A stretch of DNA of 64,000 nucleotides from assembly GCF_018614195.1 (NCBI RefSeq), contig NZ_JAGGOT010000013.1, positions 124,339 through 188,338 on the forward strand, given 5' to 3'. The position numbers were made by a program, and so were the translations under genes. This document shows, in pieces, positions 51,661 to 60,705 of the stretch. Position 1 is the first letter of the stretch. Each line of letters opens with the position of its first letter. The stretch is from Streptomyces sp. ISL-43. Lineage in GTDB: Bacteria; Actinomycetota; Actinomycetes; Streptomycetales; Streptomycetaceae. The notes under the pieces are model-generated. The model was not told the origin of the DNA and ran no database searches. It saw only the letters and a program-made list of their open reading frames with translations.

Positions 51661-52425
51661 GTGTCGACTCCGTTCTACGTCTCACCCCAGCAGGCCATGG
51701 CCGACCGGGCGGAATACGCCCGCAAGGGCATCGCCCGGGGCCGCAGCCTCGTTGTGATCCAGTACGCCGACGGCATCGTGTTCGTCGGCGAGAACCCGTC
51801 CCGCGCGCTGCACAAGTTCAGCGAGATCTACGACCGGATCGGCTTCGCGGCCGCCGGCAAGTACAACGAGTACGAGAACCTGCGGATCGGCGGCGTGCGC
51901 TATGCCGATCTGCGCGGATACACCTATGACCGTGACGATGTGACGGCCCGTGGGCTGGCGAACGTGTACGCGCAGACGCTGGGCACCATCTTTTCCTCGG
52001 CCGGCGAGAAGCCGTACGAGGTGGAGCTGGTCGTTGCCGAGGTCGGTGCGACGGCGGCGGGCGACCAGATCTACCGGCTGCCGCACGACGGTTCGATCGT
52101 GGACGAGCACGGTTCGGTGGCGGTCGGCGGCAACGCCGAGCAGATCAGTACCTTCCTCGATCAGCGGCACCAGGACGGGATGACCCTGTCCGAGGCGTTG
52201 AAGCTGGCGGTGCAGGCGCTGTCCAGTCAGGCGAACGGTGCGGACAAGTCGATTCCGGCGGAGCGGCTGGAGGTGGCGGTGCTGGACCGTACGCGGGCCC
52301 AGCAGCGCAAGTTCAAGCGGATCCGGGGCCGGCAGCTGTCGCGGTTGCTGGAGGCGGACGTTCCGGCGGCGGCTCAGGCGGATGCCGTGTCGAACGACGA
52401 GGCTCCCGACGAGGAAGCCGAGTAG
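51661..52425 (+). CDS. prcA: proteasome subunit alpha
   Basis: Structural ring subunit of the 20S core (254 aa). It begins [20 protein letters not shown] (N-terminal gate helix), with [20 protein letters not shown] and the antechamber fold to about 225, then an acidic disordered tail (PDEEAE). The GTG 51661 follows AAGAAAGGGA. The GTG-to-prcB spacing is 46 nt, so they form one operon. It ends just before a hairpin terminator. Confidence 0.97.
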   Translation: MSTPFYVSPQQAMADRAEYARKGIARGRSLVVIQYADGIVFVGENPSRALHKFSEIYDRIGFAAAGKYNEYENLRIGGVRYADLRGYTYDRDDVTARGLANVYAQTLGTIFSSAGEKPYEVELVVAEVGATAAGDQIYRLPHDGSIVDEHGSVAVGGNAEQISTFLDQRHQDGMTLSEALKLAVQALSSQANGADKSIPAERLEVAVLDRTRAQQRKFKRIRGRQLSRLLEADVPAAAQADAVSNDEAPDEEAE

Positions 52426-52449
52426 TCGAGCGGTCGCACAGTCGACGAG

Positions 52450-52480
52450 AGCGCCCCTGGCCTTTGGCCGGGGGCGCTTT
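52450..52480 (+). terminator. terminator of the pup-prcBA operon
   Basis: AGCGCCCCTGGCC-TTT-GGCCGGGGGCGCT with a short TTTCG tail, one G-T pair. Confidence 0.8.
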
Positions 52481-52493
52481 CGCGTTTCCCGGT

Positions 52494-53489
52494 TCAGGTG
52501 GTCGGTGCGGGGCCGGTGGAGTCGCGGACGACGAGTTCGACGGGGATGTCCTCGGCGGTCCACGGGGTGCCTTCGAGGACGGCGAGGAGGGCGGTCATGC
52601 CCTGTTCGCCGACGCGTTCGGCGGGGAGGCGGACGGTGGTGAGTTCCGGTTCGACGGCGAGGGCGAGGGCGAGGTCGTCGAAGCCCGTGACGGAGAGGTC
52701 GTCGGGGACGCGCAGGCCGAGGCGGCGGGCGGCCTTGCAGGCTCCGGCGGCGAGGACGTCGTCGTCGCAGACGATGGCGGTGGGGCGGGCTCCGGGGGCC
52801 CTGAGGGCGGCTTCGGTGGCCGTACGGGCGCCGTCGACGCTGAGGGGGGCCCGTACGGTGCGCAGCTCGGCGGAGGGTGCCAGGAGGGCGGCCAGGGCGT
52901 CGGCGCGGACGGTGAAGGTCCAGGAGCCGACGGCGGAGGCGAGGTGGAGGATGCGGCGGTGGCGGTGGGTCAGGAGGTGCTCGGTGACTTGGCGCATTCC
53001 GTCGGCGATGGCGAGGTTGACGTGGGCGGCGGCGTGGGCGGTGGGGTCGCTGTCGAGCATGACGAGGGGGAGTCCGTCGCCGCCGAGGGCTTCGAGGGCG
53101 TTCGCCGCCATGGAGGAGGCGATGACTCCGTCGAGGGCGGCGCGGGCGGAGGCGAAGGGGTCGCGGGCGGGGCCGGTGCCGTCGGGGGAGGGGTAGAGGA
53201 CGACGCCGAAGCCGTGTTCGGCGGCGACGCGGGCGGCGCCGGTGTAGACGCGGGCGAAGAATTCGTTGGTGAGGGCGGGGACGACGAGGAGGGCGGTGCG
53301 GGTGGAGCCGAGGCGGAGGTTGCGGGCGGCGAGGTTGGGGCGGTAGCCGAGGTCGGTGGCGGTTTTGCGGACGGTGTCGGCGGTGCGTTCGGAGACGCGG
53401 CCGCGCCATTTGTCGCCGAGTACGAGGGAGACGGTGGCCTGGGAGACTCCGGCGGCGGTGGCCACGTCGCGGCTGGTGGGTCTCGTCAC
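52494..53489 (-). CDS. LacI family transcriptional regulator
   Basis: A 331-residue repressor. The N-terminal LacI helix-turn-helix SRDVATAAGVSQATVSLVLG (about 5-24) plus hinge helix region RPNLAARNLRLGSTRT (about 49-64) precede a periplasmic-binding-protein-like effector domain (about 65-325: TALLVVPALTNEFFARVYTG, SVTGFDDLALALAVEPELTT). The GTG at 53489 has CAGGAG upstream; an ATG at 53570 would add 27 unlikely residues. It is divergent from an MFS transporter with a TACGTA-type dyad between, so it probably controls it. Ligand is unknown. Confidence 0.9.
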   Translation of the reverse strand: MTRPTSRDVATAAGVSQATVSLVLGDKWRGRVSERTADTVRKTATDLGYRPNLAARNLRLGSTRTALLVVPALTNEFFARVYTGAARVAAEHGFGVVLYPSPDGTGPARDPFASARAALDGVIASSMAANALEALGGDGLPLVMLDSDPTAHAAAHVNLAIADGMRQVTEHLLTHRHRRILHLASAVGSWTFTVRADALAALLAPSAELRTVRAPLSVDGARTATEAALRAPGARPTAIVCDDDVLAAGACKAARRLGLRVPDDLSVTGFDDLALALAVEPELTTVRLPAERVGEQGMTALLAVLEGTPWTAEDIPVELVVRDSTGPAPTT

Positions 53490-53572
53490 ACGGTGCTCCT
53501 GTAGTGCGAGGTCACGGGGGTTCGGGGGGTGTGGGGGGTGTTGTGGTGTGGACCGTCGGGTTGTGGCCATGG

Positions 53573-53599
53573 TACGTATGACCCGTCACGTTATACGTA
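53573..53599. promoter_or_regulatory. candidate operator of the LacI-family regulator
   Basis: Two TACGTA hexamers (53573-53578 and 53594-53599) frame ATGACCCGTCACGTTA in the lacI-MFS divergent gap, two turns of helix apart. LacI-type operators are often short palindromes of this kind. Confidence 0.35.
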
Positions 53600-53634
53600 T
53601 TACCCCGGCTGGATCCGGGCAGAAGGGGGCGGAC

Positions 53635-54933
53635 ATGGCCGCGGGTTACGCGGAGCTGCTCAGGACCCGGCATGCCGCGAGGCTGCTGGTGGGCACGCTC
53701 ATAGGCCGGCTGCCGAACGGCACCGGACCGATCGCGATCGTGCTGTTCACCCGGGCCGGGGGCGGCAGCTACAGCCTCGCCGGGGCGCTGGCGGCGGCGT
53801 ACGGGCTGGCCAACGCGGTGGGGCAGCCGCTGCTGGGCCGGGCGGTGGACCTCTACGGGCAGCCGCGGGTGCAGCTGCCGGCGGCGGTGGTCTCGGCGCT
53901 GGGGATGGTGTGGCTGGCGCTGGCCGGCACGGGTTCGGTGGCGGTGGCGTACGGGGCGGTCGTGGTCGCGGGGCTGTTCACACCGCCGCTGGAGGGCGGG
54001 CTGCGCGCGCTGTGGCCGGGGGTGCTGGGGCACAAGGAGGAGCGGGTGCACGCGGCGTACGCGATGGACGCGGTGGCCCAGGAGGTCATGTTCACGGTCG
54101 GTCCGCTGCTGGTGACGCTCTTCGTCGCGCTGTGGGATCCGGCGGCGGCGCTGCTGGTGATCAATGCGATCGGTGTGCTGGGGGCGCTGTCGGTCGTGGT
54201 GTCCGAGCCGTCCCGTACGTGGCGTTCGGCGCCGCGCGAGGCGCACTGGCTGGGGGCGTTGCGCTCGCGCGGGCTGCTGGCGCTGCTGGGTGCCTTCTTC
54301 TTCGTGGGGACGGCGCTCGGGTCGATCACGGTGGCGGGTGTGGCGTATGCCGACGAGCACGGCGGCCAGGCGGTCTACGGCTGGCTGATGGCGGCGCTGG
54401 GCCTGGGTGCGCTGGCGGGCGGTGTGGTCTACGGCGCCCGGCAGTGGCCGGGAGCTCCGGAGCGGCGGCTGCGGCTGCTGGTGGCGTTGCTGGCGGTGTG
54501 TTACCTGCCGCTGATGCTGGTGCCGGGTCCGGTGGTGATGACGGCGTTCGCGGCGCTCGCGGGGGTGTTCCTGGCTCCGGCGCTTGCCTGTGCGTTCATC
54601 GTGGTGGACCGGCACGCGCCGGCGGGGACGGTGACGGAGGCGTTCTCCTGGCTGGTGACCTTCTTCGGGGTGGGTGCGGCGATCGGTACGGCGGCGGCGG
54701 GTCCGTCGGTGGAGGCGGGTGGCACGGCGACTGGTTTCGCGGTGGCGTGTGTGGCCGGGGCGGCCGCGCTGCTGGTGCTGATGGTCACTCAGCAAGTGCT
54801 GGCGCGGCGGGTCGGGGCGCCTCCGGTGGCGGGCTCCGGGGCGGGCTCCGCGGGAGGCTCTTCGGAGGGCTCTCGGGAAAATGATCGAAACGACGCTCGC
54901 GAACTCGGTTTCAGAACAGAGCAGAAGGCGTAA
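53635..54933 (+). CDS. MFS transporter
   Basis: A 432-residue major-facilitator membrane protein with about 12 hydrophobic helices. The start at 53635 (MAAGYAELLRTRHAARLLVG) follows AGAAGGGGGCG; upstream extension is not supported. It shows helix-loop patterns of small-solute/drug exporters (RAVDLYGQPRV between TM2 and TM3). The C-terminus is a Gly/Ser/Glu-rich tail (GSGAGSAGGSSEGS). It is divergent from the LacI-family regulator. The gene pair interrupts the proteasome locus; substrate is unknown. Confidence 0.87.
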   Translation: MAAGYAELLRTRHAARLLVGTLIGRLPNGTGPIAIVLFTRAGGGSYSLAGALAAAYGLANAVGQPLLGRAVDLYGQPRVQLPAAVVSALGMVWLALAGTGSVAVAYGAVVVAGLFTPPLEGGLRALWPGVLGHKEERVHAAYAMDAVAQEVMFTVGPLLVTLFVALWDPAAALLVINAIGVLGALSVVVSEPSRTWRSAPREAHWLGALRSRGLLALLGAFFFVGTALGSITVAGVAYADEHGGQAVYGWLMAALGLGALAGGVVYGARQWPGAPERRLRLLVALLAVCYLPLMLVPGPVVMTAFAALAGVFLAPALACAFIVVDRHAPAGTVTEAFSWLVTFFGVGAAIGTAAAGPSVEAGGTATGFAVACVAGAAALLVLMVTQQVLARRVGAPPVAGSGAGSAGGSSEGSRENDRNDARELGFRTEQKA

Positions 54934-54936
54934 TGT
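54909..54936 (+). promoter_or_regulatory. candidate promoter of leaderless pafA
   Basis: TTTCAG (54909-54914), 16-bp spacer, TAATGT (54931-54936), then 6 nt to the pafA ATG. The TAA of the MFS gene lies inside this -10 element. No Shine-Dalgarno is placed to serve the ATG. Confidence 0.5.
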
Positions 54937-54942
54937 TCAGTC

Positions 54943-56304
54943 ATGGACCGCCGCATTTTCGGGCTGGAGAACGAGTACGGCGTCACGTGCACGTTCAGGG
55001 GACAGCGCCGACTGTCTCCTGACGAAGTGGCGCGCTACCTCTTCCGCCGTGTTGTGTCATGGGGCCGCAGCAGCAATGTCTTCCTGCGGAACGGCGCCCG
55101 CCTCTACCTCGACGTGGGTTCGCATCCGGAGTATGCAACTCCCGAATGCGACAACCTGATCGAACTGGTCACCCACGACAAGGCCGGCGAGCGCATTCTC
55201 GAAGGCCTGCTCGTCGATGCCGAACGCCGCCTGCACGAGGAGGGAATCGCGGGCGACGTCTATCTGTTCAAGAACAACACCGACTCGGCGGGCAACTCGT
55301 ACGGCTGCCACGAGAACTATCTGGTGGCGCGGCACGGGGAATTCTCCCGGCTGGCGGACATTCTCATCCCGTTCCTCGTGACGCGGCAGCTGATCTGCGG
55401 CGCGGGCAAGGTGCTGCAGACGCCCCGGGGCGCGGTCTACTGCGTCAGCCAGCGGGCCGAGCACATCTGGGAGGGCGTCAGCTCGGCCACGACGCGCTCG
55501 CGGCCGATCATCAACACGCGCGACGAGCCGCACGCGGACGCCGAGCGCTACCGGCGCCTGCACGTCATCGTGGGCGACTCGAACATGTCCGAGACGACCA
55601 TGCTGCTGAAGGTCGGGGCGACCGATCTGGTGCTGCGCATGATCGAGGCGGGCACGGTGATGCGGGACCTGACGCTGGAGAACCCGATCCGGGCGATCCG
55701 CGAGGTCAGCCACGACATCACGGGTCAGCGCAAGGTGCGTCTGGCGAGCGGCCGGGAGGCATCCGCGCTGGAGATCCAGCGGGAGTACTACGACAAGGCG
55801 GTGGACTTCGCCGAGCGCCGGGGGATCCGTACCGGTGTCGTGGACCAGGTGCTGGAGCTGTGGGGCCGTACCCTCGACGCGATCGAGGCGGAGGACCTGG
55901 ACCGGATCGGGACCGAGATCGACTGGGTGATGAAGTACCAGCTGATCGAGCGGTACCGGGCCAAGCACAACATGACGATGTCGAATCCGCGGGTGGCTCA
56001 GATAGACCTCGCCTATCACGACATCCACCGCCGGCGCGGGCTGTACTACCTGCTGGAGCGCAAGGGGCAGGCGGCGCGGATCTGCAACGACCTGAAGATC
56101 TTCGAGGGCAAGTCGGTGCCTCCGCAGACGACGAGGGCGCGGCTGCGGGGCGACTTCATCCGCCGGGCGCAGGAGCAGCGGCGGGACTTCACGGTCGACT
56201 GGGTGCATCTGAAGCTCAACGACCAGGCGCAGCGGACCGTGCTGTGCAAGGACCCGTTCCGGTCGGTGGACGACCGGGTGGAGAAGCTGATCGCGGGGAT
56301 GTAG
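54943..56304 (+). CDS. pafA: Pup--protein ligase
   Basis: ATP-dependent ligase (453 aa) that joins the C-terminal Glu of Pup to substrate lysines. The carboxylate-amine-ligase fold begins [20 protein letters not shown] (Glu ligands for Mg-ATP), followed by [19 protein letters not shown] with the catalytic Asp (about 55-73), [19 protein letters not shown] and [20 protein letters not shown]. The C-terminal domain (about 375-453) is that of PafA. It lies downstream of the LacI/MFS pair and appears leaderless from its own promoter. Paralogous to dop. Confidence 0.97.
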   Translation: MDRRIFGLENEYGVTCTFRGQRRLSPDEVARYLFRRVVSWGRSSNVFLRNGARLYLDVGSHPEYATPECDNLIELVTHDKAGERILEGLLVDAERRLHEEGIAGDVYLFKNNTDSAGNSYGCHENYLVARHGEFSRLADILIPFLVTRQLICGAGKVLQTPRGAVYCVSQRAEHIWEGVSSATTRSRPIINTRDEPHADAERYRRLHVIVGDSNMSETTMLLKVGATDLVLRMIEAGTVMRDLTLENPIRAIREVSHDITGQRKVRLASGREASALEIQREYYDKAVDFAERRGIRTGVVDQVLELWGRTLDAIEAEDLDRIGTEIDWVMKYQLIERYRAKHNMTMSNPRVAQIDLAYHDIHRRRGLYYLLERKGQAARICNDLKIFEGKSVPPQTTRARLRGDFIRRAQEQRRDFTVDWVHLKLNDQAQRTVLCKDPFRSVDDRVEKLIAGM

Positions 56305-56430
56305 GGCGCCTTCTGGCGTGGTGTGACATCGCACTGATCTTGGGCAGGGCCTCGTACGGATCTCGTACGGGGCCCTGTGCACGGCTTAGAGTGGCGACGA
56401 CCGCCCAGCCGTCTGAGATCTGAGGAACAC

Positions 56431-57369
56431 GTGCGCCGACTTGCCGGCCTGCTTGTCGTACCCCTTCTGCTGCTGTCGACAGCAGCGTGTGGCGACAGCG
56501 GCTCCGACTCCGCCCAGATGAAGAACGGGGCGCCCGCGATCACGAAGGGCGCCAAGTTCGGGGAAGCACCCACCCTGTCGCAGGGGAAGGGCACCCCGCC
56601 GAAGGAACTGAAGGTCGTGACCATCAGCGAGGGCGACGGCCCGGCGTTGAAGAAGGGCGATGTCGCCCAGGTCAACTACCTCGGCCAGGTGTGGGACGGC
56701 AAGGAGCCGTTCGACCAGAGCTTCGGCAAGGACAAGCCGTTCGATGTCACCATCGGTGCCGGCCAGGTCATCAAGGGCTGGGACCAGGGCCTTGAGGGCA
56801 AGAAGGTCGGCAGCCGCCTGGAGCTCGTGATTCCGCCGGACCTCGGCTACGGCGAGCAGGGCTCGGGCGACAAGATCAAGCCGAACGCGACGCTGGTCTT
56901 CGTCGTGGACATCGTCAAGGGCACCTCCATCCCGGCCTCGGCCAAGGGCAAGGAGGTCGCGCAGGACGACAAGGACCTGCCCAAGGTCGGTACGAACACG
57001 GACGGCAAGGAAGTCTCCGTGGCCGTCCCGAAGGACGTCACGCCGCCGGCCAAGCTCGTCTCGAACTACGTCCTGGAGGGCGACGGCGCCGCGGTCAAGG
57101 ACACCGACAACGTCGTGGTCAAGTTCAACGGCAAGACGTGGAAGGACGACAAGACCTTCGAAAGCACGTACGCCACGGACCAGTCCGTGACGTGGCCGAT
57201 GAGCCAGCTTTCGGTCAAGGGTCTCAAGGAAGGCCTGACCGGCAAGAAGATCGGCAGCCGCATCCTGCTGGTCATCCCGCCGGACGTGGGCTTCGGCGAC
57301 AAGGACCAGGGCACCATCCCGGCGAACTCGACGCTGGTCTTCAGCCTCGACATCCTCGCCGTGATGTAA
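56431..57369 (+). CDS. FKBP-type peptidyl-prolyl isomerase lipoprotein, two FKBP domains
   Basis: A 312-residue extracytoplasmic folding protein. GTG 56431 starts a lipoprotein signal (MRRLAGLLVVPLLLLSTAAC, lipobox STAAC). FKBP domain 1 (about 50-165) has GQVWDGKEPFDQSFG, IGAGQVIKGWDQGLEGKKVG and IPPDLGYGEQG. Domain 2 (about 205-310) has KGLKEGLTGKKIGSRILLVI and VGFGDKDQGTIP, but its active-site face is degenerate (no GWDQ). A GAGGAA ribosome site precedes the start. It follows pafA and precedes a second FKBP. Confidence 0.9.
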   Translation: MRRLAGLLVVPLLLLSTAACGDSGSDSAQMKNGAPAITKGAKFGEAPTLSQGKGTPPKELKVVTISEGDGPALKKGDVAQVNYLGQVWDGKEPFDQSFGKDKPFDVTIGAGQVIKGWDQGLEGKKVGSRLELVIPPDLGYGEQGSGDKIKPNATLVFVVDIVKGTSIPASAKGKEVAQDDKDLPKVGTNTDGKEVSVAVPKDVTPPAKLVSNYVLEGDGAAVKDTDNVVVKFNGKTWKDDKTFESTYATDQSVTWPMSQLSVKGLKEGLTGKKIGSRILLVIPPDVGFGDKDQGTIPANSTLVFSLDILAVM

Positions 57370-57420
57370 GACTGTCCCGGTTGTCCCCTTTCTGTTCGTA
57401 AGTTTTTGAGGAGCAGTTCC

Positions 57421-57798
57421 GTGAGCGACAAGCTCGAGAAGCCCGAGATCGACTTCCCCGAGGGCCCGGTCCCCACCGACCTCGTCATCGAGGACATCTG
57501 GGTCGGCGACGGCGCCGAGGCCAAGGCGGGTTCCCGCGTTTCCGTCCACTACGTGGGCGTGGCCTTCTCCACCGGTGAGGAGTTCGACGCCTCCTGGGGT
57601 CGCGGCGCCCCGCTGCAGTTCCAGCTCGGTGTCGGCCAGGTCATCTCCGGATGGGACCAGGGCGTCCAGGGCATGAAGGTCGGCGGCCGTCGCAAGCTGA
57701 CGATCCCGGCCCACCTCGCGTACGGCGACCGTGGTGCCGGCGGCGCCATCGCGCCGGGCGAGACGCTGATCTTCGTGTGCGACCTCATGGGCGCCTGA
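57421..57798 (+). CDS. FKBP-type peptidyl-prolyl cis-trans isomerase
   Basis: A 125-residue single-domain cytoplasmic FKBP starting at GTG 57421 (SDKLEKPEIDFPEGPVP). The catalytic face is intact: HYVGVAFSTGEEFDASWGRG, GVGQVISGWDQGVQGMKVGG, AYGDRGAGGAIAPGETLIFV. TTTTTGAGGAG upstream is the ribosome site. Probably co-transcribed with the lipoprotein FKBP 51 nt upstream; a terminator follows. Confidence 0.93.
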   Translation: MSDKLEKPEIDFPEGPVPTDLVIEDIWVGDGAEAKAGSRVSVHYVGVAFSTGEEFDASWGRGAPLQFQLGVGQVISGWDQGVQGMKVGGRRKLTIPAHLAYGDRGAGGAIAPGETLIFVCDLMGA

Positions 57799-57819
57799 TC
57801 AGTCCGTCGTGAAGCCGTG

Positions 57820-57853
57820 GGGCCCCTGCCGTGAGGCGGGGGCCCTCGCTTTT
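57820..57853 (+). terminator. terminator after the FKBP gene
   Basis: GGGCCCCTGCC-GTGA-GGCGGGGGCCC (one G-T), followed by a TTTT run (57850-57853). Confidence 0.75.
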
Positions 57854-57941
57854 GCCCTGGACCACCGGGGCGGTACGGTCAGCGGTCACGAGGGTGTACG
57901 CGGGGCACGACTCGAAGGTCTAGAAGGGCGGATGGGCGTCG

Positions 57942-58904
57942 ATGGCGATTGCCAAGGCCGAGCGGCTGATGAATCTGGCGCTGTGTCTGCTGGGGACGCG
58001 CCGGCCGCTCAGCAAGCGCGAACTGCGCGGTTCCATCGAGGCGTACATGGAAGCCGGGAACGACGAGTCCTTCAACCGGATGTTCGAGCGGGACAAGGAC
58101 GATCTGCGGGAGCTCGGCCTCGTCATCGAGACCGTCGAGAACCTGGACGGCGAGACCGGATACCTGGCCCGCCGCGACTCCAACAGGCTGCCGCCCGTCG
58201 CGCTCGACGCCGAGGAGGCCGCGGCCCTCGGGCTCGCGGCCAAGGTCTGGCAGCAGGCGCGCCTCGCCGGGGCCGCCAGCGGCGCCCTGCAGAAGCTGCG
58301 CGCCGGCGGCATGCCGGAGGCCTCCGACCCGTACGAGGGCCAGCACAGTGCCATCGAGCCCCGGATCCCGGTCCACGAGGCGGCCTTCGAGCCGCTGATG
58401 CTGGCCTGCCGCGACCGGCGCCCGGTGGTCTTCGACTACCGCAAGTCCACCGCCGCCCGCCCCGAAACCCGCCAGGTCGAGCCGTGGGCCCTGGAGTGCT
58501 GGCGCGGCCACTGGTACCTGGCGGGCTTCGACCGCGACCGGGGGGCGGAACGCGTGTTCCGGCTCTCGCGCATCACGGGCAAGGTCCGCTCGCGGGCCGC
58601 CGCGTACACCGCCGAGGTCCCGGACGTGGTGACCGTACGGGAGACCGTGGCGAGCTGGGCCGGGGAGAGCGCGGACCGCTCCGCGCGGATCCGGCTGCGC
58701 GCCGGGGCCGGCTACCCGCTGCGGGCCAAGGCCACCGCCGTGAGCGAGAGCGCGGGCGGGGAGGGCTGGGACGAGCTGGAGATCCCGTACGGGCACGGGC
58801 TGGACGCGTGGCTGGTGGAGTTCGGCCCCGATGTCGTCGTGCTGGAGCCGGCCGACCTGCGGGCCGACGTCGTGGACCGGCTGCGTGCCGTGGCCAAGGG
58901 CTGA
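57942..58904 (+). CDS. pafB: WYL-domain transcription factor PafB
   Basis: A 320-residue subunit of the PafBC DNA-damage regulator. The N-terminal winged helix-turn-helix (about 1-80: AERLMNLALCLLGTRRPLSK, ESFNRMFERDKDDLRELGL) precedes a WYL domain (about 135-225: FEPLMLACRDRRPVVFDYRK, QVEPWALECWRGHWYLAGFD) and a WCX C-terminal domain. Despite the gene name (proteasome accessory factor), PafB is not a proteasome part. It is first gene of the pafBC operon. Confidence 0.94.
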   Translation: MAIAKAERLMNLALCLLGTRRPLSKRELRGSIEAYMEAGNDESFNRMFERDKDDLRELGLVIETVENLDGETGYLARRDSNRLPPVALDAEEAAALGLAAKVWQQARLAGAASGALQKLRAGGMPEASDPYEGQHSAIEPRIPVHEAAFEPLMLACRDRRPVVFDYRKSTAARPETRQVEPWALECWRGHWYLAGFDRDRGAERVFRLSRITGKVRSRAAAYTAEVPDVVTVRETVASWAGESADRSARIRLRAGAGYPLRAKATAVSESAGGEGWDELEIPYGHGLDAWLVEFGPDVVVLEPADLRADVVDRLRAVAKG

Positions 58905-59021
58905 GCGGACCGGGCAGGACCGCGGACGGCGCGCGAGAGCGTGCGGCCGCGGCGAACCGCGCGGGACGTGCACGGCCGCGCAAGACCAGTGAGCAACGCC
59001 CTGAGGGGGAGACGTACCAGC

Positions 59022-60005
59022 ATGGCTGCCAACGCCATCGACCAGACGCGCCGGATGCTGTCCCTGGTGACCTACCTGCGCGAGCGCCCGGGGGCGCACG
59101 TCGCCGACGTGGCCCGCGCCTTCGGGATCACCGAGGACGAGCTGATCTCGGACCTCGACGTGCTCCCCATGTGCGGGACCAGCTTCCGGGGCGGGGACCT
59201 GCTCGACATCGACACCGACGGGGAGCGCATCTGGTGGCGCAATCCCGACGCCTCGGGGGAGTCGACCGCCGAGCCGCTGCGCCTGGCCGCCGACGAGGCG
59301 ACCGCGCTGCTGGTGGCCGCCCGCGCGGTGGCCACCTTGCCCGGGCTGCGCGAGAGCGACCGCGACGCCCTGCTGCGGGCCACCGCCAAGCTGGAGGCGG
59401 CGGCCGGCGAGGCGGCCGGGGCCAGCTCCCGGCTGTCGGTGACCTTCGAGTCCGAGGGCGGGGTCTTCGCCGATGTGGACCGGGCCATCGCGGAGCGGCG
59501 CCGGGTGTGGCTGCGCTACTACTCGCCGGCGCGCGACGAGCTGACCGAGCGGATCGTCGACCCGATCCGGCTGTTCGCGGTCGGGCACACCTACATGGAG
59601 GGGTGGTGCCACCTCTCGGAGGCGCGGCGCACCTTCCGGCTGGACCGGGTCGCGGAGATCCGGCTGCTCGACGAGCGCTCCGACCCGCCGGCGATCGAGC
59701 CCCGGGACCTGTCGGTGGGGCTGGTGCAGCCGGCCGCAGAGGACCCGGAGGTCGTGGTCGAGGTCGGCCCGGGCGGGCGCTGGGTCGCCGAGTACTACCC
59801 GCACGACAGTGCCGAGGAGCTGCCCGAGGGCGGCCTGCGGATCACCCTGCGCAGCCCCGACCCCGCCTCGCTGCGCCGCCTCGCGCTGCGCCTGGGCCGC
59901 GAGGGGCGCATCGTGGCCCCCGTGGAGCTGGCGGACAGCGCGCGGCAGGCGGCCCGGGAGGCGCTCGCCGCGTACGAGAACACGGCGGCCGGGGAACAGG
60001 GCTGA
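59022..60005 (+). CDS. pafC: WYL-domain transcription factor PafC
   Basis: A 327-residue partner of PafB. The winged helix (about 1-75: AIDQTRRMLSLVTYLRERPGAHVADVARAFGITEDE) precedes a WYL domain (about 150-240: RRRVWLRYYSPARDELTERI, DPIRLFAVGHTYMEGWCHLS) and a WCX tail. With PafB it activates promoters carrying TTGTCRGTG-N8-TANNNT, independent of LexA. A likely target promoter lies at 63030 in this window. ATG 59022 follows GGGGGAGACG. PafB and PafC are separate proteins here (in some actinobacteria they are fused). Confidence 0.94.
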   Translation: MAANAIDQTRRMLSLVTYLRERPGAHVADVARAFGITEDELISDLDVLPMCGTSFRGGDLLDIDTDGERIWWRNPDASGESTAEPLRLAADEATALLVAARAVATLPGLRESDRDALLRATAKLEAAAGEAAGASSRLSVTFESEGGVFADVDRAIAERRRVWLRYYSPARDELTERIVDPIRLFAVGHTYMEGWCHLSEARRTFRLDRVAEIRLLDERSDPPAIEPRDLSVGLVQPAAEDPEVVVEVGPGGRWVAEYYPHDSAEELPEGGLRITLRSPDPASLRRLALRLGREGRIVAPVELADSARQAAREALAAYENTAAGEQG

Positions 60006-60019
60006 GGGGGCCGCGGGTG

Positions 60020-60283
60020 ATGTCGCCGACGTCGGGGCCGCCGGAAGTGCCCGCCGAGTCCGGTCCCGGGGCGCCGGTCGCTTTCAAGGCGGCCTGTCCG
60101 GACTGCTGCGCCCGCTTCGAGCTGGACGCGGGCGCCCTGCGCCTGGCCATCGGCGGCAGCCGGCGGGCCACCTTCTACTCCTTCACCTGCCCCGAGTGCG
60201 GTGTCCAGGTCCGCAAGCCCGCCGGCGAGCGGATCGTGGAGCTGCTGACGGGTGGAGGCGTGAGCACCCTGCGCAGCGTCTGA
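60020..60283 (+). CDS. small zinc-ribbon protein
   Basis: An 87-residue protein starting at ATG 60020 (a GTG sits one codon before). It has two CxxC-type pairs, ACPDCCARFELDAGAL and FTCPECGVQVRKP, forming a zinc ribbon (about 24-68). It starts 15 nt after pafC and is probably in the pafBC transcript. I do not recognise a function. Confidence 0.7.
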   Translation: MSPTSGPPEVPAESGPGAPVAFKAACPDCCARFELDAGALRLAIGGSRRATFYSFTCPECGVQVRKPAGERIVELLTGGGVSTLRSV

Positions 60284-60309
60284 GGCGGGCGGTGGCCTAG
60301 GCTCTTCCC

Positions 60310-60510
60310 ATGCTGTGGCCGATGCTCGCAATCGCTCTGGGTTTCCTGGGGCTCGCCGTCCTCGCCGTCCTCGCGGTACGGGTCTTCGTGGAGGTGCGCA
60401 GGCTGTCCGGGCAGGTCGCGGACGCGGGCCGCCGGATCGCGGACGCCTCCGGTGACCTGGAGCGGGCCGCGGCCGATCTGGCCAGGTCCGGGCGGTCCGC
60501 GCGGCCCTAG
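60310..60510 (+). CDS. small single-pass membrane protein
   Basis: A 66-residue protein: one membrane helix (about 3-25: WPMLAIALGFLGLAVLAVLA), then a helical polar tail with heptad-like spacing (VRRLSGQVADAGRRIADASG). TAGGCT (60298-60303) ends 6 nt before the ATG, suggesting a leaderless mRNA. Short proteins of this kind (DUF948-like in layout) lie upstream of tatA in streptomycetes. Function unknown. Confidence 0.65.
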   Translation: MLWPMLAIALGFLGLAVLAVLAVRVFVEVRRLSGQVADAGRRIADASGDLERAAADLARSGRSARP

Positions 60511-60604
60511 GGCGGGGCCGCGGGCCGGGGCCATAGCCATGGTGGGACAACCGCCGTACTGTCGGTCCACGCAAGCGGTGATACCCCGGGGGATTGCCCG
60601 GCGT

Positions 60605-60620
60605 TAACCCCCGGGGGTTA
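60605..60620. promoter_or_regulatory. 16-bp palindrome upstream of tatA
   Basis: TAACCCCCGGGGGTTA, perfect, 85 nt before the tatA start; a second imperfect ATACCCCGGGGGAT lies at about 60581-60594. It could be an operator or a cruciform/terminator-like element. Confidence 0.4.
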
Positions 60621-60705
60621 CGATCCATGTCAGAGCGGCTCACGGATCTAGGTCCCGGCCGCCTCGCCACCACAACCAGCCGTTTCGGTGAGAAGGAAGA
60701 CACAC

